Positions 24,977 to 35,500 of a DNA stretch of 64,000 bases are shown here, piece after piece. The notes beneath the pieces were generated by a model, which saw nothing but the letters and a program-made list of their open reading frames with translations, did no database searches and had not been told where the DNA came from. Source of the stretch: Voacanga thouarsii (lineage: Eukaryota > Streptophyta > Magnoliopsida > Gentianales > Apocynaceae); NCBI GenBank assembly GCA_026120185.1, contig JANUWF010003376.1, positions 2,170,001 to 2,234,000 of the forward strand, written 5' to 3'. The position numbers and the translations under genes are program-made. The number at the start of each line of letters is the position of its first letter. Position 1 is the first letter of the stretch.

Positions 24977-25018
<42 letters not shown>
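24977..25018. repeat. (GA)n microsatellite in the solo LTR
   Basis: About 20 GA units. The same LTR position in the opposite copy is (CT)n at 32017-32050, so the repeat is a property of the LTR family. Confidence 0.95.
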
Positions 25019-25022
<4 letters not shown>

Positions 25023-26593
25023 ATTAGCATGATATGTTAAAGGCTGAAGGGAAGAAGATGAACAAAAGATTTGTTTTTGGTTACCTTGATGATGTTCTTG
25101 AGACTTCAAGGGGAAAAACTGGTTTTGATACGAATGCCAATTTTTGTTTTCGAGATTTGATGTTATAAATTCCAGAAATGAACTCTAGGAAGTATGTAGG
25201 AGTATTCTAGTTTTTGAGAGGGATTGGAGGTGTTTAGAGTGGTCTTTGGCTTGAAGAAATGTAGTGTGTGTTCATGGTGTTCTTGGTGAAAATGGAGAGA
25301 ATTTGAGGAAAAATGCTAGACAAATTTCTAGAGAGTGCTGGCCGAATGATTGAAGGAGTTCAAGGATTTTGGTTTTTAGTTTAGAGAGGAAGAGAAAATC
25401 TGGTTGTTTGAAATTCAAATGGAGAAATTTGAGGAGTGTTTTGATGTAGAAGATATGTTATTGGTGTTTTATTGATGGAGGTTTCTTGGAGCTGCAATGG
25501 AGCCGGTTGGACTGCTATGTTTTGCTGAAATGAATGAAGATTGATGGAGCTTTAAGGCTGGCTAAAATTCTGAGCTCAATGGCAGAGGTATTTCTGGTTA
25601 TGAAGCCTAATCCAAAGGTGTTTTCATGGAGCAAATGTTGGAAATTTTAAATTTAAATGGAAGTATGAATGGAGTGATTGTAGGAAAAATTTAAGGTGTG
25701 GTTATGGAGTCCAATTGTGCAAGGTAAGTGGAGGGGGTAATGGTGTTTAGTTCATGGCTGAACAAGGGTTAATTTACAGAGGTTTGAGGGTGGTTTTCGG
25801 TGAAGGCCTGAAGGGAACAAGGCTGGAAATTTTCTGGTTATGATTCCAATGTTTTGCTGCAATTTTCTGTGCAGTTTTCTGCAATGTTCCAGCCCGACTT
25901 GCAGGGGTTCTTGAGAGGTATTTGAGGGTCCTTTAAGGCTGGCTTCCAGCCTTCTTTATGGAGGAAAAGTAGAGGAATTTTTCTGGCTTGAAGATAGAAG
26001 AAACAACTTCGATTTTAGGCTGCTATGCAGCGAAAACTACCCAGATTTTTTTCCTAGTTTGTGCAGTCTAGTTTTTGCATAGGAATTTTCGTCTTTAAGC
26101 TGAATAAATTGGCCATTTTTGTGGCGGCAATTGAGTAAGAAAGATTCCTGAGATTTTTGAAGGTTAGGCTGCTCAAATGAAAAATTTCCAGATTTCTTTC
26201 ATAGAGAATATGAACACTATATAGTGGAGTTTGAAGGCTCAACCATGGAGATTAATTTCTCTTGAGAACCTCCCCTAACTCCTCTCCTATTTTCAGTCAA
26301 ATCTCCAACCTCCAAGATTCATTTTCGAAATTCAAAGACCAAGAATCCTTGCTGACTTTTCTGGAATTAAAAACATGAATTTGGATAAATTTTGAACAAA
26401 TTTAATTGGTGAAGAGGTCAGGACAAGTTAGAGGTAATAAAAGGGTAAGAATTCCTCTAGAATTCTTTTTAGGACATAATGATAGGATTAAGACATTCTC
26501 TTCATGTCTCCCCTAGGACAACATTCCTATTTTTATGGAATGCAAGAAAACAAAAATTCAAACTTAATTAAGATAATCATGATAAAAACTTAA

Positions 26594-26658
26594 ATGATAG
26601 GATTTGAACTCATGACCTTAGAAATTAATTCCAAAGCTCTAACCACTTAACCACAACA
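26594..26658 (-). other. tRNA-like module in the LTR
   Basis: On the minus strand an A-box-like TGGTTAAGTGG (26643-26653) is followed about 32 nt later by a B-box-like GAGTTCAAATCC (26600-26611). The stems do not form a proper cloverleaf, so this is not called a tRNA gene. The same module occurs at the same offset in three other LTRs of this window. Confidence 0.5.
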
Positions 26659-26908
26659 ACTCTTATTCTTATTTTCTCACCCAAATATTCTTCTTATTTA
26701 ATCCTCAAGCAATCTTCCTATTTTGACCTCAAGCAAAATTACCATTTTACCTTTCCTACTCAATAAGCATAACTAAGCCTTTTAACCTATAAATCATAAT
26801 TCTAAAGTACATGAACTCATTCAAAAATATATATATTCATGCAAAATAATATGATATGCATCCCGAACCCCCCCCTTACTCTAGGGTTGGTTTTAGGTGG
26901 GGTTTCAC

Positions 26909-27733
26909 TCTGACGGCTCATTTTGTTTTCCTCAAGGAAGCCCATAGGAATTCCATCCCTGAACTTGTTGGCATTTCTTTCTTCTATGAAGTAGAATACA
27001 TGCAAAAACGACCCTACAAAGACCAATTTAGCCAATGCAGAGTACATACTTCTGGAATTAATCCAGTTCTTTCTTACTGTCGATGTCAATTAGTTTATTC
27101 CATTCGAAAAGGTAATATAGACATTAGCATGTTTCCTACTCTTCATTTCGATGGAGTAGAAATTACTCCTTACTCCTTAATAACTTTTAGGTTACTTAAC
27201 TCTTTGATTATTGAAGATGTAATCTACTCAATGGATCTTTCTCATCCTTTGAACTGCATTCTTAAGAAACTTTTTAAAAAATTTGAAGGTCCTATTCACT
27301 TATTCTTTGAAAGTTCTCCACCTGAGTGGATTGTAGCAAAAATTGAGCCAGCAAAACATTATATCCGGATCAGCACTCTTGAAATAGGACTTCTCCCTGA
27401 TTCCAATCCAGATCCAGAATGGGAAGCTATTACAACTTTAGAATATCAACATAAATATTGGCGCCCCAAGATGATAGGCTCACAATAGAGCTTTTCAGCC
27501 TCTGATCAGATTGATTTCTATTTAGTAGGAGAAACCAGGATGGAAAAATACTATTAGCCAAAGAATATAGCACTTAGTTTTTTCCATTCCAATACTTGAT
27601 AGCAAATCCTGGACTTATTCTCTATTATGAAGAGAAATATCCCAAACATGAAAGGGATATGGCCTTAATGTCCAAATCAAATACTACCAGTCAGGCTGAA
27701 AATGATAAATCTCCACCAACGCCACCATTGTAG
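26909..27733 (+). pseudogene. EPRV-1 transactivator-like ORF, upstream copy, C-terminal part
   Basis: Continuation of 21920-22628 after the LTR. Open from about 26910 to 27488 (FLKEAHRNSIPELVGISFFY, LFFESSPPEWIVAKIEP), then a stop replaces Trp, with the conserved tail ending near 27733. A frame starting at 26856 inside the LTR reads into this region but is chimeric and has no biological meaning. Adding both parts gives about 1,534 nt, equal to the two other copies (1,536 each). It is followed after about 100 nt by promoter P2. Confidence 0.8.
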
Positions 27734-27839
27734 TGGTAGATCCCAACCAGCTAGAAACTTATCTCGGTTTTCAAAAGAAGCCGACCAACTTTAAAAAAGC
27801 ACACTACAAAAAGAATAATCTTTTGACTTTTGTGCACCA

Positions 27840-27975
27840 CAGGACAATACACCTGTCCTCCACTCAACTTTATGTGACATAAGCCATGATGTCTCATTAT
27901 ACTCACGGACTTCAAAGAATTTACTTGAAATCCATACAGTCCTAGCACTTCCTCTATATAAAGACTTCATTTCTT
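27840..27975 (+). promoter_or_regulatory. EPRV-1 35S-like promoter, copy P2
   Basis: Contains TGACATAAG (27875-27883), a one-base change from the as-1 core TGACGTAAG, then about 75 nt later CTTCCTCTATATAAAG with the TATA box at 27953-27962. The element order and the sequence around the TATA box resemble the cauliflower mosaic virus 35S promoter. It lies after the transactivator-like ORF and before ORF1, as expected for pregenomic RNA transcription. Confidence 0.75.
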
Positions 27976-28112
27976 CGGATGGCATAAAGAGAAGCAGCTA
28001 ACATACAGCAGAAAATCCTTCTCCCCTTATACATCCCTCATGTATTTTGGCTAAATTACTCTAGTAGAGAGCAAAGGTCGCCTAAGACCTATAACACTTG
28101 TACTTATTATGC

Positions 28113-28122
28113 AATAAATAAA
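28113..28122 (+). terminator. EPRV-1 poly(A) signal downstream of P2
   Basis: AATAAATAAA 160 nt after the TATA box. In caulimovirids a poly(A) signal shortly after the cap site is bypassed on first passage and used after a full circle, giving a terminally redundant RNA. The same distance (about 168 nt) is seen in copy P3. Confidence 0.65.
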
Positions 28123-28449
28123 GTATGACTTTCTTCTCTATACACTTCTTATTTTGGGAACACGCACTCTATTCAAATAAGCATTAAAGAACTCGGTAGC
28201 AGATCAAAAGACGTAAGACCAGGAGCTTGGAAAAAGTACCACCAGAGCCTAGGAAAGGCCAAGGGAAAAAGTACCATCCATTGATGCCAACAAGGTGAGA
28301 TTTTTGATCTAGTTCATGCTTATTTCAATAGACTGCCCTGAATTTGAGAGTTGATAAGAAAAGAAACTGAACTATTATATATGCAAAATAAGCATGATTA
28401 CTTGTGGCCATGGTCAAAGATACCTAAGCTCTCTACTTATTGTTAAAAT

Positions 28450-28870
28450 ATGTGTTTAACACATACTTGTCTAAAAAACTTAAAAGACTCGTGAAGTCTA
28501 TATAAGTTATGTGTGGTTCGAACATCATCGGATGATCTATATGTGTGAATCCATGATAAGAACTCCTACTTGTTTTTACTACTATATAGACCAGTTGGCA
28601 AACTTGTCCATGGTAGCAGCTTGTGATCAGGAGCTAATCTCCTTACAAATCCAAGTTAGAGTATACAGATGTAAACTCGAAAACTTTTCTGACGAACTAG
28701 TAGAAGATAGACTTCCTCTTGTTCGACTTTATTTAAGTTCTCACAAAGCTTATTTTGATGAGATAGAACTTAGACTTACTGAACTATTATTTTTGCAGAA
28801 AATAAATTTAGTTCAAACTCGTAGAAACTTATTGTTTCTGCATACTTGTTCAACTGGCCAGTCTACATGA
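28450..28870 (+). pseudogene. EPRV-1 ORF1 (unknown function, about 140 codons)
   Basis: First ORF after the promoter. In this copy a one-base insertion shortly after the ATG breaks the frame, but the rest is open from 28511 to 28870. Related copies lie at 41900-42208 and 43229-43576 (minus), with most differences being conservative, which suggests that it was once a real protein gene. Visible features are an aromatic and Cys-containing N-terminal half (MCESMIRTP, FYYYIDQL) and a helical C-terminal half rich in Leu and Arg. No family is recognised. Its stop codon overlaps the start of ORF2 as ATGA. Badnavirus P1 is in a similar position, but similarity cannot be claimed from sequence alone. 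Confidence 0.6.
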
Positions 28871-29789
28871 TTGGTATCTGTAGGAAGACTATGCAACTTT
28901 GGCGTAGGCTTTCATGCCTATTTCTAGAGCCACTGTATAGTAGACGTATGTTTTCTTTTAATGCATGCTTATATGTTATGCTTTACTTATACTAGTCAAT
29001 ACACATATTTCCTATCCACGTGGGTATATGGGCTGGACACAGACAACACAGCCGGTAGAGCTAACGTGCTCAGGGAACCAAGTTCCTTGCTATCAGACAT
29101 AAAGCCACATACCTATATGGTGCCAGAATTTTGTGCCCCCTTTAATGGTATCAGAGCATGGTTTGGTTTGGGAATTGTGCTCTTATCCTACTTTTATACT
29201 TCTATAAATCACTGCAGATGTGTGATACATGTTTGTTATGATTTACTACTTATTCTTTTTTGTTATAGATTACCATAGAATTGATTATCTTGACTTAGCT
29301 TTGGGTTCATCTGAAAAAACTGTAATTTCACTTGATAAAGCAAAATTCTATTCTTTCTTTAAACCTAGTAATTTTAAATATTCACTTCATGGTGAAATTT
29401 TTCAGTTAAATTCTTTAACTGATTTATTGATTTCTCTTGGGAAATCTTTACAACATCACCAAGAACGATTTTTCAGACTTTCAACTTTTGTTCATAATTC
29501 AATGGTTTCTCGAAACACTTTGATTTCTAAAATACTTGATAAACTTTCTTATATCAAGAACTCTCAATCTAATATTCTGAAATGTTTTGAAAAACTTCAT
29601 ATTAGTAATCTTCCTAGAAGATCTTATCTAATTAAACTTTCTACACAGATTTTTGAAAATCCCAAAGAATTTTTGAAATTTCAAAATCTTTTGGAAGAAA
29701 TCAAGAATTCAATGATTTCTCATGAAGCTAAAATAGATAATGAGATTATTAGAATTCACGACTTATTAAAGAAAATCATATATGAATAA
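28867..29789 (+). pseudogene. EPRV-1 ORF2 (unknown; contains the primer-binding site)
   Basis: Starts with the ATG of ATGA overlapping the ORF1 stop. Frameshifts break the first third in this copy, but the inverted copy at 42699-43160 is open across the same region, including the primer-binding site, and the frame continues into the open segment 29229-29789. That segment (186 codons) is helical and rich in Lys, Ser, Leu and Phe (KAKFYSFFKPSNFKYSL, LSYIKNSQSNILKCFEKL) and is probably coiled-coil in part. No family is recognised; an aphid-transmission-factor or badnavirus P1 role would be speculation. It ends at TAA 29787-29789, overlapping the ORF3 start by 8 nt. Confidence 0.6.
29146..29157 (+). 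other. EPRV-1 primer-binding site (tRNA-Met), copy 1
   Basis: TGGTATCAGAGC, a perfect 12-nt complement to the initiator tRNA-Met 3' end, used to start minus-strand DNA synthesis. The same sequence recurs at 42599-42610 and inverted at 42868-42879. It lies about 1.19 kb after the TATA box. Confidence 0.9.
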
Positions 29790-30141
29790 AACTGATTTTG
29801 AAAATAGTCACTTTAAAGAGGTTGTTGAATACACCTCAAAATTTAAAGGAACTCTAGACTTTTCTGGATATACTAATACTTCAGAAGTTGTGTCTAAAAC
29901 TAATAAGTTATTAGTATAACAAAATAATGTCATTATTGTAATGCTTAGCTCCTTACATAATAGAATGACAAGGCTTGAAGGAGAGATAATCAGAATGTCT
30001 GATTCTCTAAAAGGACAAGAGACTTCAGCTTGGAAGAGCGCATTAGATAAAATCAATGCTGACCTAGCAAAAGTTTCAACAGGTCAACAAGTTAGGCATA
30101 GACCTAACAATACTCGGTTTCTAACCTATAAAGATAAGTAG
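29782..30141 (+). pseudogene. EPRV-1 ORF3, VAP-like coiled-coil protein
   Basis: 119 codons, with one in-frame stop near 29918. The start ATG lies within ATGAATAA, overlapping the ORF2 stop. The C-terminal half has a heptad-like helix (SSLHNRMTRLEGEIIRMSDS) followed by a basic Arg/Asn-rich end. Small size, coiled coil plus basic C-terminus, and position directly before a movement-protein/coat-protein polyprotein match the virion-associated or DNA-binding protein (badnavirus P2, caulimovirus P3), which links virions to the movement protein. The assignment rests on architecture, not identity. Its stop overlaps the next ATG by 8 nt in the copy at 18727. In this copy that ATG has become ATA. Confidence 0.65.
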
Positions 30142-30388
30142 ATGTGAAACCTCAACTAAAACCAACCTTAGAGTAAGGGGGTCGGGATGCATATCATATT
30201 TTTTTGCATGCATAAATATATTTTTGAATGATTTTATGTGCTTTGGAATTATGATTTATAGTCTAGAAATCTTAGTTGTGCTTATTAAGTAGGAAGGGTA
30301 AAATGGTAATTTTGCTTGAAGAGAAAATAGGGGGATAGCTTGAGGTTTAAATAGGAAGAATATTTAGGAGAAGAACCAATAACAAGAG

Positions 30389-30453
30389 TTGTTGTGGTTT
30401 AGTAGTTAGAGATTTGGAATTAATCTCTAAGGTCTTGAGTTCAAATCCCACCA
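30389..30453 (+). other. tRNA-like module in the LTR
   Basis: A-box-like TGGTTTAGTAG (30395-30405) and B-box-like GAGTTCAAATCC (30437-30448), starting about 250 bp inside the LTR. The same arrangement occurs in the other long LTRs. Confidence 0.5.
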
Positions 30454-32011
30454 ATTAAGTTTTATTATGATTAAATTTTATTTTTATAGAGTGGGATATT
30501 TTTGGCCCTTGCATGAGTAGAAGTAGGAGTGTTGTCCTAAGGGAGACTTGAAGGGAATGTCTTAATCCTACTCTTGTACCCTACAAAAATTCTTAAGGGA
30601 TTCATGCCCCTTTTATTCCCTAGCTTACCTTAAATTATCCATCAATTAAGCTTGTTCAATTATCCAAATCCATATTTTATTTCCAGAAAATTCCAACAAG
30701 GTTCTTTGATCTTAGAATTTTGAAAATGTCTCCTTGAGGATAGAATGTTGACTGAAAATGGGGAAGGGGTTAAGGAAGGTTCCCAAGAGAATTAATCTCC
30801 ATGGTTGAACCTTCAAACTCCGCTCTATAAGTGTTCATCTTCTTCATGTAGCAATCTGGAAATTTTTCAGCTTCTTGGTTAGTTCAGCTTTCGAAAACTT
30901 TAGCCTTTTTTTCTTACTCAAATGCTACCAGAAAAATAGCCAACTTGTTCAGCTTGAAGATTGAAATCATTGGCCAAAAATCGGACTGCATAAGAGCTGT
31001 GCAAACCAAGAAAATTCCTGGGCAGAGTCGCAGCTTGGTAGGCCAAAAACCAAGCCGTTTCTTTCACCTTTCAAACCAGCAATTTAACTCTGTCTTTCCT
31101 CCATAAAGAAGGCTGGAAACTAGCCTTAAAGGACCCTCCAATACCCCTTCAAACCTTCTACAAGTCGGTTGGAACATTGCAGAAAAATCTGCACAAAAAT
31201 TCTAGCAAACCTCTTGAATGAACAACCAGAAATTCCAGCCTTGCTCCCTCTTCAACCTTATCCGAAACTCACTCCAATTTTCTATAAAACCAACCTTAGT
31301 CAACCACAAACTGAACTTCATCACCTCCTCCATTGATCTGCATGAAATGAACACCATAGCCACTCCTTCAATCACTACAATCAAGCCTTCAATTGGAATT
31401 CAAAAATTTAGCAAATTACTTCATGAAACTTCCATGGATTAAGCCTCAACCAACCAGAAATTTTCTCTACCATTGCACTCCACATTTTGGCCACCCTATA
31501 ACTCCTTCAACCTCATTCATCTCAGTAAAACTTCAGCAAATTCCAGCCGGCCATAGCAGCTCCAAGAACCTCCATCAACCAAGCCATTCTTACCATATTT
31601 TCTACCTTAATTCACTCCCTAAATTATACATTTTGAATTTCAAACAACCAGCTTTCCCTCTTCTCCCTAATCTGAAAATTCAATCACAAGAATTCCTCCA
31701 GCCATTCGGCCAACCCCATTCAGCAAATTTTGTCTAGCTTCTATCCATTCTCTCAATTTCACCAAGAACACACACCACCATTCTCCTAGCCTAAGACCAC
31801 CCGAAACACCTCCAATCTCTCCCAAAAACTCTAGTTCACGTCTACTCACCCTTTAAAATCCATTTCTGTACTTTATAACGTCAAACATTGGAAACAAAAT
31901 TCTGCTCACGGATTAAAACTAAAATTTTTCTTGAAGATTCAAGGACTTTCTCAAGGTAACCAAGTACGATTATGTTCATCTCTTTCCCCTTCAATCTTTA
32001 ATATAATATAC

Positions 32012-32016
<5 letters not shown>

Positions 32017-32050
<34 letters not shown>
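32017..32050. repeat. (CT)n microsatellite in the solo LTR
   Basis: About 17 CT units directly followed by CGGCC; mirror image of 24977-25018. Confidence 0.95.
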
Positions 32051-32053
<3 letters not shown>

Positions 32054-34334
32054 CCAAAATGGTTGTTTCAACCATGGCCATTTTCTTCTTCCTTCTTGGT
32101 TGGATCAAGTCTTCCAAGCGTGTGGACTCTCTTGAGACTTCATCAAGGTAGTCATCATTCGAGTATGTCTCTTTAACCCTCTACTTAATTCTAAAATCAT
32201 GTCTCTTGGATGTAGTTAGAAAATGATGGAATATGATTGGAGATTGAGTATGTGTTTGTATGAAGGAGTTGGGATTGGAGCATGAGGATGTTTTGTCATG
32301 ATTGAGTTCTATGATATTTTGTAGTTGTTGCATGCTCTTCATGTCATGAGTTAGTGTGAATGATTAAGCATGATAGATATTATGTCACATTTGGTGAATA
32401 GGATTTTATGTTCTTGTATTCTTGTTGAAGCCATGAGTATGATTATATTTAGTGAAGTTTGGATTATATAATGGTAGATATAGATTTAAGCCTTTATTCA
32501 TGAATTGAATCATTTGTTGATTGGTGTTAGAGTTTATGTTCATGATTATTGTTAGCAATAGGAGAATTATGATCATGACCTTATTGATCATAAACTATTT
32601 AAGTTAGCCAATTTTATTACATTAATAAAAATTAGAACTATATTTTCTTCCCATAGTTTTGAAAACCCTAGGAAGTTTTGGAATTAGATTGTTAAATGGA
32701 ATAGTGATATTTTAGCCAAATAAATTATATCTTTTATTAAAAATAAAATATATAAATAAATAATAATATTAAATAAAGTCTTTTTTATATAAATAATCAT
32801 AATAGGCAAAATATTAATCATATAAGTCATATATTCATAAACACTATTAAAATTTATTTATTATCTTTTAATCAAAATATAATAAAATTTACTTATTATT
32901 AATTTTATTTATTATTTCCTAACTATTAATTATTAATTAAGAGAATGGTAATAATTTATTATTTTAATATCATCTAGGACTTAAGACCTTCATCAAATAA
33001 ACCTTAGTTTATTTATTAATAACAAAGATTATATTTGAACTTATAACTTATTAATAATTGTTTCACAATCCCTAGTTATTATATTATCGAGCTAGATTTA
33101 TTTTATAAAATCCTTTTATCATCTAACCTTAAAGTTTGGGACATTAGGGTCATAGTTGTAGTAAGTTGAACTAGGATTATTTATGGAAGCAAATTTGGCT
33201 TGAGTTTAATTATGGCTTGTGTTTACCCTAGGCGGGGTTAAGTCAGCTTTGGAAGATCTTTGAATTAGCTCAAGCAAAGGATCAAGTGAGCTCCTGCATA
33301 AATTTATTTGATGACAAAAGGTTACTATGGCAAGCCAAAAGCGAAGTGTATGGACACTCATTTTGCAAAGGCAATTAAGGACTGTTTCCTTTTTTATTCA
33401 GTCAAATAAATCATTTGAAAACCAAACAAGTAGTTTTGCACAAACACTAAACTCTTTCTAAAAACCTACTTTGACACGAATTTTAGAAACCCTTAATTGC
33501 TATTTCCGAGTAAAGTAATGTTTTATTCGTTTTCTCCCAAGTGGGACAATCAACGTTGAGTACTCAATAAGGGTAGGCTAGTAGTACTAGTTTTGAAGAG
33601 CAAGAGCAAGTCTTCTGGCAGGAGGCCACCTCCAGAAGAATAACTCAACTTGGAGAAGTGACAGTACTACTTAGTCATGCCGGTCCGAGCTAGTAGGTTT
33701 CAGTCATGTGGACTATGTGTTGCCGGAATGGATAAGCGGTTTGTTTGGGTGTAGAAAAAAAGGAGTATCTTACCCGGTAGGCCGTACACCTACCTTTTAT
33801 CAATCTGCACAAAGTGTGGCATTCTGACCATTATATGGACATGGGACCCAACGTGTGGTAACCCATAGCCGCCCATTTGAGTGGTTGAGTTTATTGTGAA
33901 CTTGTATGGTTTGAAAAGAGGAAAATGCCACTCTTTAATTTAACCTTATTTATTGCTTATCAGCATTTTCTCTTATGAAATTTCGCATACATGAACTATT
34001 TTCCTAAATACTCAAAGCACATACGGAATTACTGAGATTTTTATCCCATCACCTTTTATGCCATGTTTTTAGGGTGATCCTGCTGTGGAGAAGAGTATCT
34101 AGAATGTTGCATTCTTAAAGACTCTATGTTATTTAATTTATATGTTGCTTTGAGAGATGATAGTGAACAATTTATCTTGGATTTGTTCTTGAATTTTTGG
34201 GTTGTAATAAGTTTTTAATTTCAAAGAATTGTTTTATTTTCGTTGGTGTGACTTAGTTATAAAGACCCCTTGTTTTTTGGACGGGGCGACATCCCCGGCC
34301 CTGTTGGGCCTAGGTTGTGGGGTGTTACAGTAGA

Positions 34335-35500
34335 TCTTTTTCAAGTACTTCAAGAACTCTGGTAGGAACCCAGAGAACAGAAACTATGACTATGGACAAT
34401 TTCCTAAGTCGCATACTTAGAAGAGAATCCAGTTCCAATTCAGGAACCCCAACTCAAACTCTCAAAAACATAGTTGATATTAACCATGATCTTCCTATGT
34501 TTTCAGAACAACAACCCAGATCTATGCAAGCCAAGACATTGTTTGATGTAAACAGGTTTAGCATATCTACTTCCCTATTTAGACATTAGAGAACAGAGCC
34601 ACTACAAATTCCTGATGATCATGAAATAAGGATGAATTTGATGGTGGTTGAATCATTAAGATTACTTTGCTCTAGAGATCATAACTATATTCATCTTGGA
34701 TTATTAATTATTAGACTCAGAGGCCTTACTATGAAAGGTAAAGGAGGTAAAGTATTACTAGTTCTTTATGACTCAAGATTTTCAAATCAAACAGATCAAA
34801 TTATTGGATTGCTTGATGTTAATTTGAATAATAATCTTGGTATTACTTATGTTTGTTCAACTTTTAATATGACTATTAAAGATTTTTGCAAACATATTAA
34901 AGTTTTTGTCAAAACTCATGGATACGGATAGTTTGATGGATTTAATATCCAACTTGATATGATTTTCTTGGGAAAAACTATGAATAACATGTTTATTTCT
35001 TATAAATTAAAAATAGATGATATTATTCAAGTTTTAGCCTCTAAAGGAATAAGGTTTATTCCTCCAAGAAAAATAGATTCTAAATCCCTTGAAGGTTTAG
35101 AATGGACTTTCAGGCTAAGAGAAGTGTAAGAAGCTCTTAAACCTATTGAAAATATTACTTATACAAATAATGATGGCACTGTAAGTGTCAGGTTTGCAAA
35201 CTATGTCAATTCAGTACATCAGAATGAAGATGAGCTTGAAGAAGACCAAGATACACTCAATCCACCTTTAGTTGATGGAAGGAGGAGTATTTGATAACTT
35301 AGAAGAATTCCTATATTTTCCCAATGAAATAGGAAGATACTTTACTCAAAAAGACTTATCCCAGCAGGAGCAACTTGATCTAGAATCAGGAAAACTCCCA
35401 GAAGGATATAAACTTAGATTTGGAATATACTTGGAAGTTATAGCTTATAAGGTTCTAATTTTTATCCCTTCCATCACTTCGCCTCCATAGTTGAAGTAGA
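34335..35500 (+). pseudogene. EPRV-1 movement-protein domain (30K family), start of the polyprotein
   Basis: N-terminal part of the polyprotein. After a Ser/Thr-rich leader (FSSTSRTLVGTQRTETMTM) comes a 30K-type movement-protein core at about 34630-35000: YIHLGLLIIRLRGL, a beta strand with VLLVLYDSRF, then QIIGLLDVNLNN with the conserved Asp, and IKVFVKTHGY. Such proteins form tubules or modify plasmodesmata for cell-to-cell spread. Stops at about 34588, 34929 and 35128, plus a frameshift near 35270, break the frame. The acidic region after the core (QNEDELEEDQDTL) leads into the coat protein. The phase before and after the frameshift indicates an originally continuous frame, not two genes. 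Confidence 0.8.

Larger units (their letters stand above)
22629..26908 (-). mobile_element. Solo LTR, 4.28 kb, Tekay/Del-type, inserted in EPRV-1
   Basis: Reverse-orientation copy of the LTR at 30143-34329. The plus strand starts with AACACCCCACTACC and ends with GGTGGGGTTTCA. Viral sequence of the transactivator-like ORF continues on both sides. The outermost bases have changed, and no perfect target duplication remains. Landmarks include the CGCCTGGGGTAAAC block near 23740 and a (GA)n run. No internal genes are present. Confidence 0.85.
30143..34329 (+). mobile_element. Solo LTR, 4,187 bp, Tekay/Del-type, with 5-bp target duplication
   Basis: Begins TGTGAAACCTCAAC and ends GGGGTGTTACA; flanked by GTAGA at 30138-30142 and 34330-34334. 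It sits exactly at the start of the EPRV-1 polyprotein, which is uninterrupted in the copies at 17368-17568 and 18633-19128. It contains no gag or pol, so it is a solo LTR left by recombination. The perfect duplication shows that insertion was later than the viral integration. It is the complete reference for the LTR family in this window. Confidence 0.95.

Noticed and set aside
26594..26658. Possible tRNA gene
   Set aside because: A and B boxes are present but acceptor and T stems do not pair; it lies within an LTR and recurs in other LTRs. Kept as a tRNA-like module only.
26856..27488. 210-codon frame beginning with MHPEPPPYSRVG
   Set aside because: Its first codons are LTR sequence; only the part after 26908 is viral. 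It is an accidental fusion, listed here as the transactivator-like pseudogene.
29255..29268. Possible 3' splice site (TTTTTTGTTATAG) after the primer-binding site
   Set aside because: The pyrimidine tract reads in frame as part of ORF2 in the inverted copy, and no convincing donor could be chosen. The palindrome junction falls on the same AG, probably by chance.
34317..34589. 90-codon frame starting inside the LTR end
   Set aside because: The first codons derive from GGTGTTACA of the LTR; the viral polyprotein start was the ATG overlapping ORF3, now mutated.
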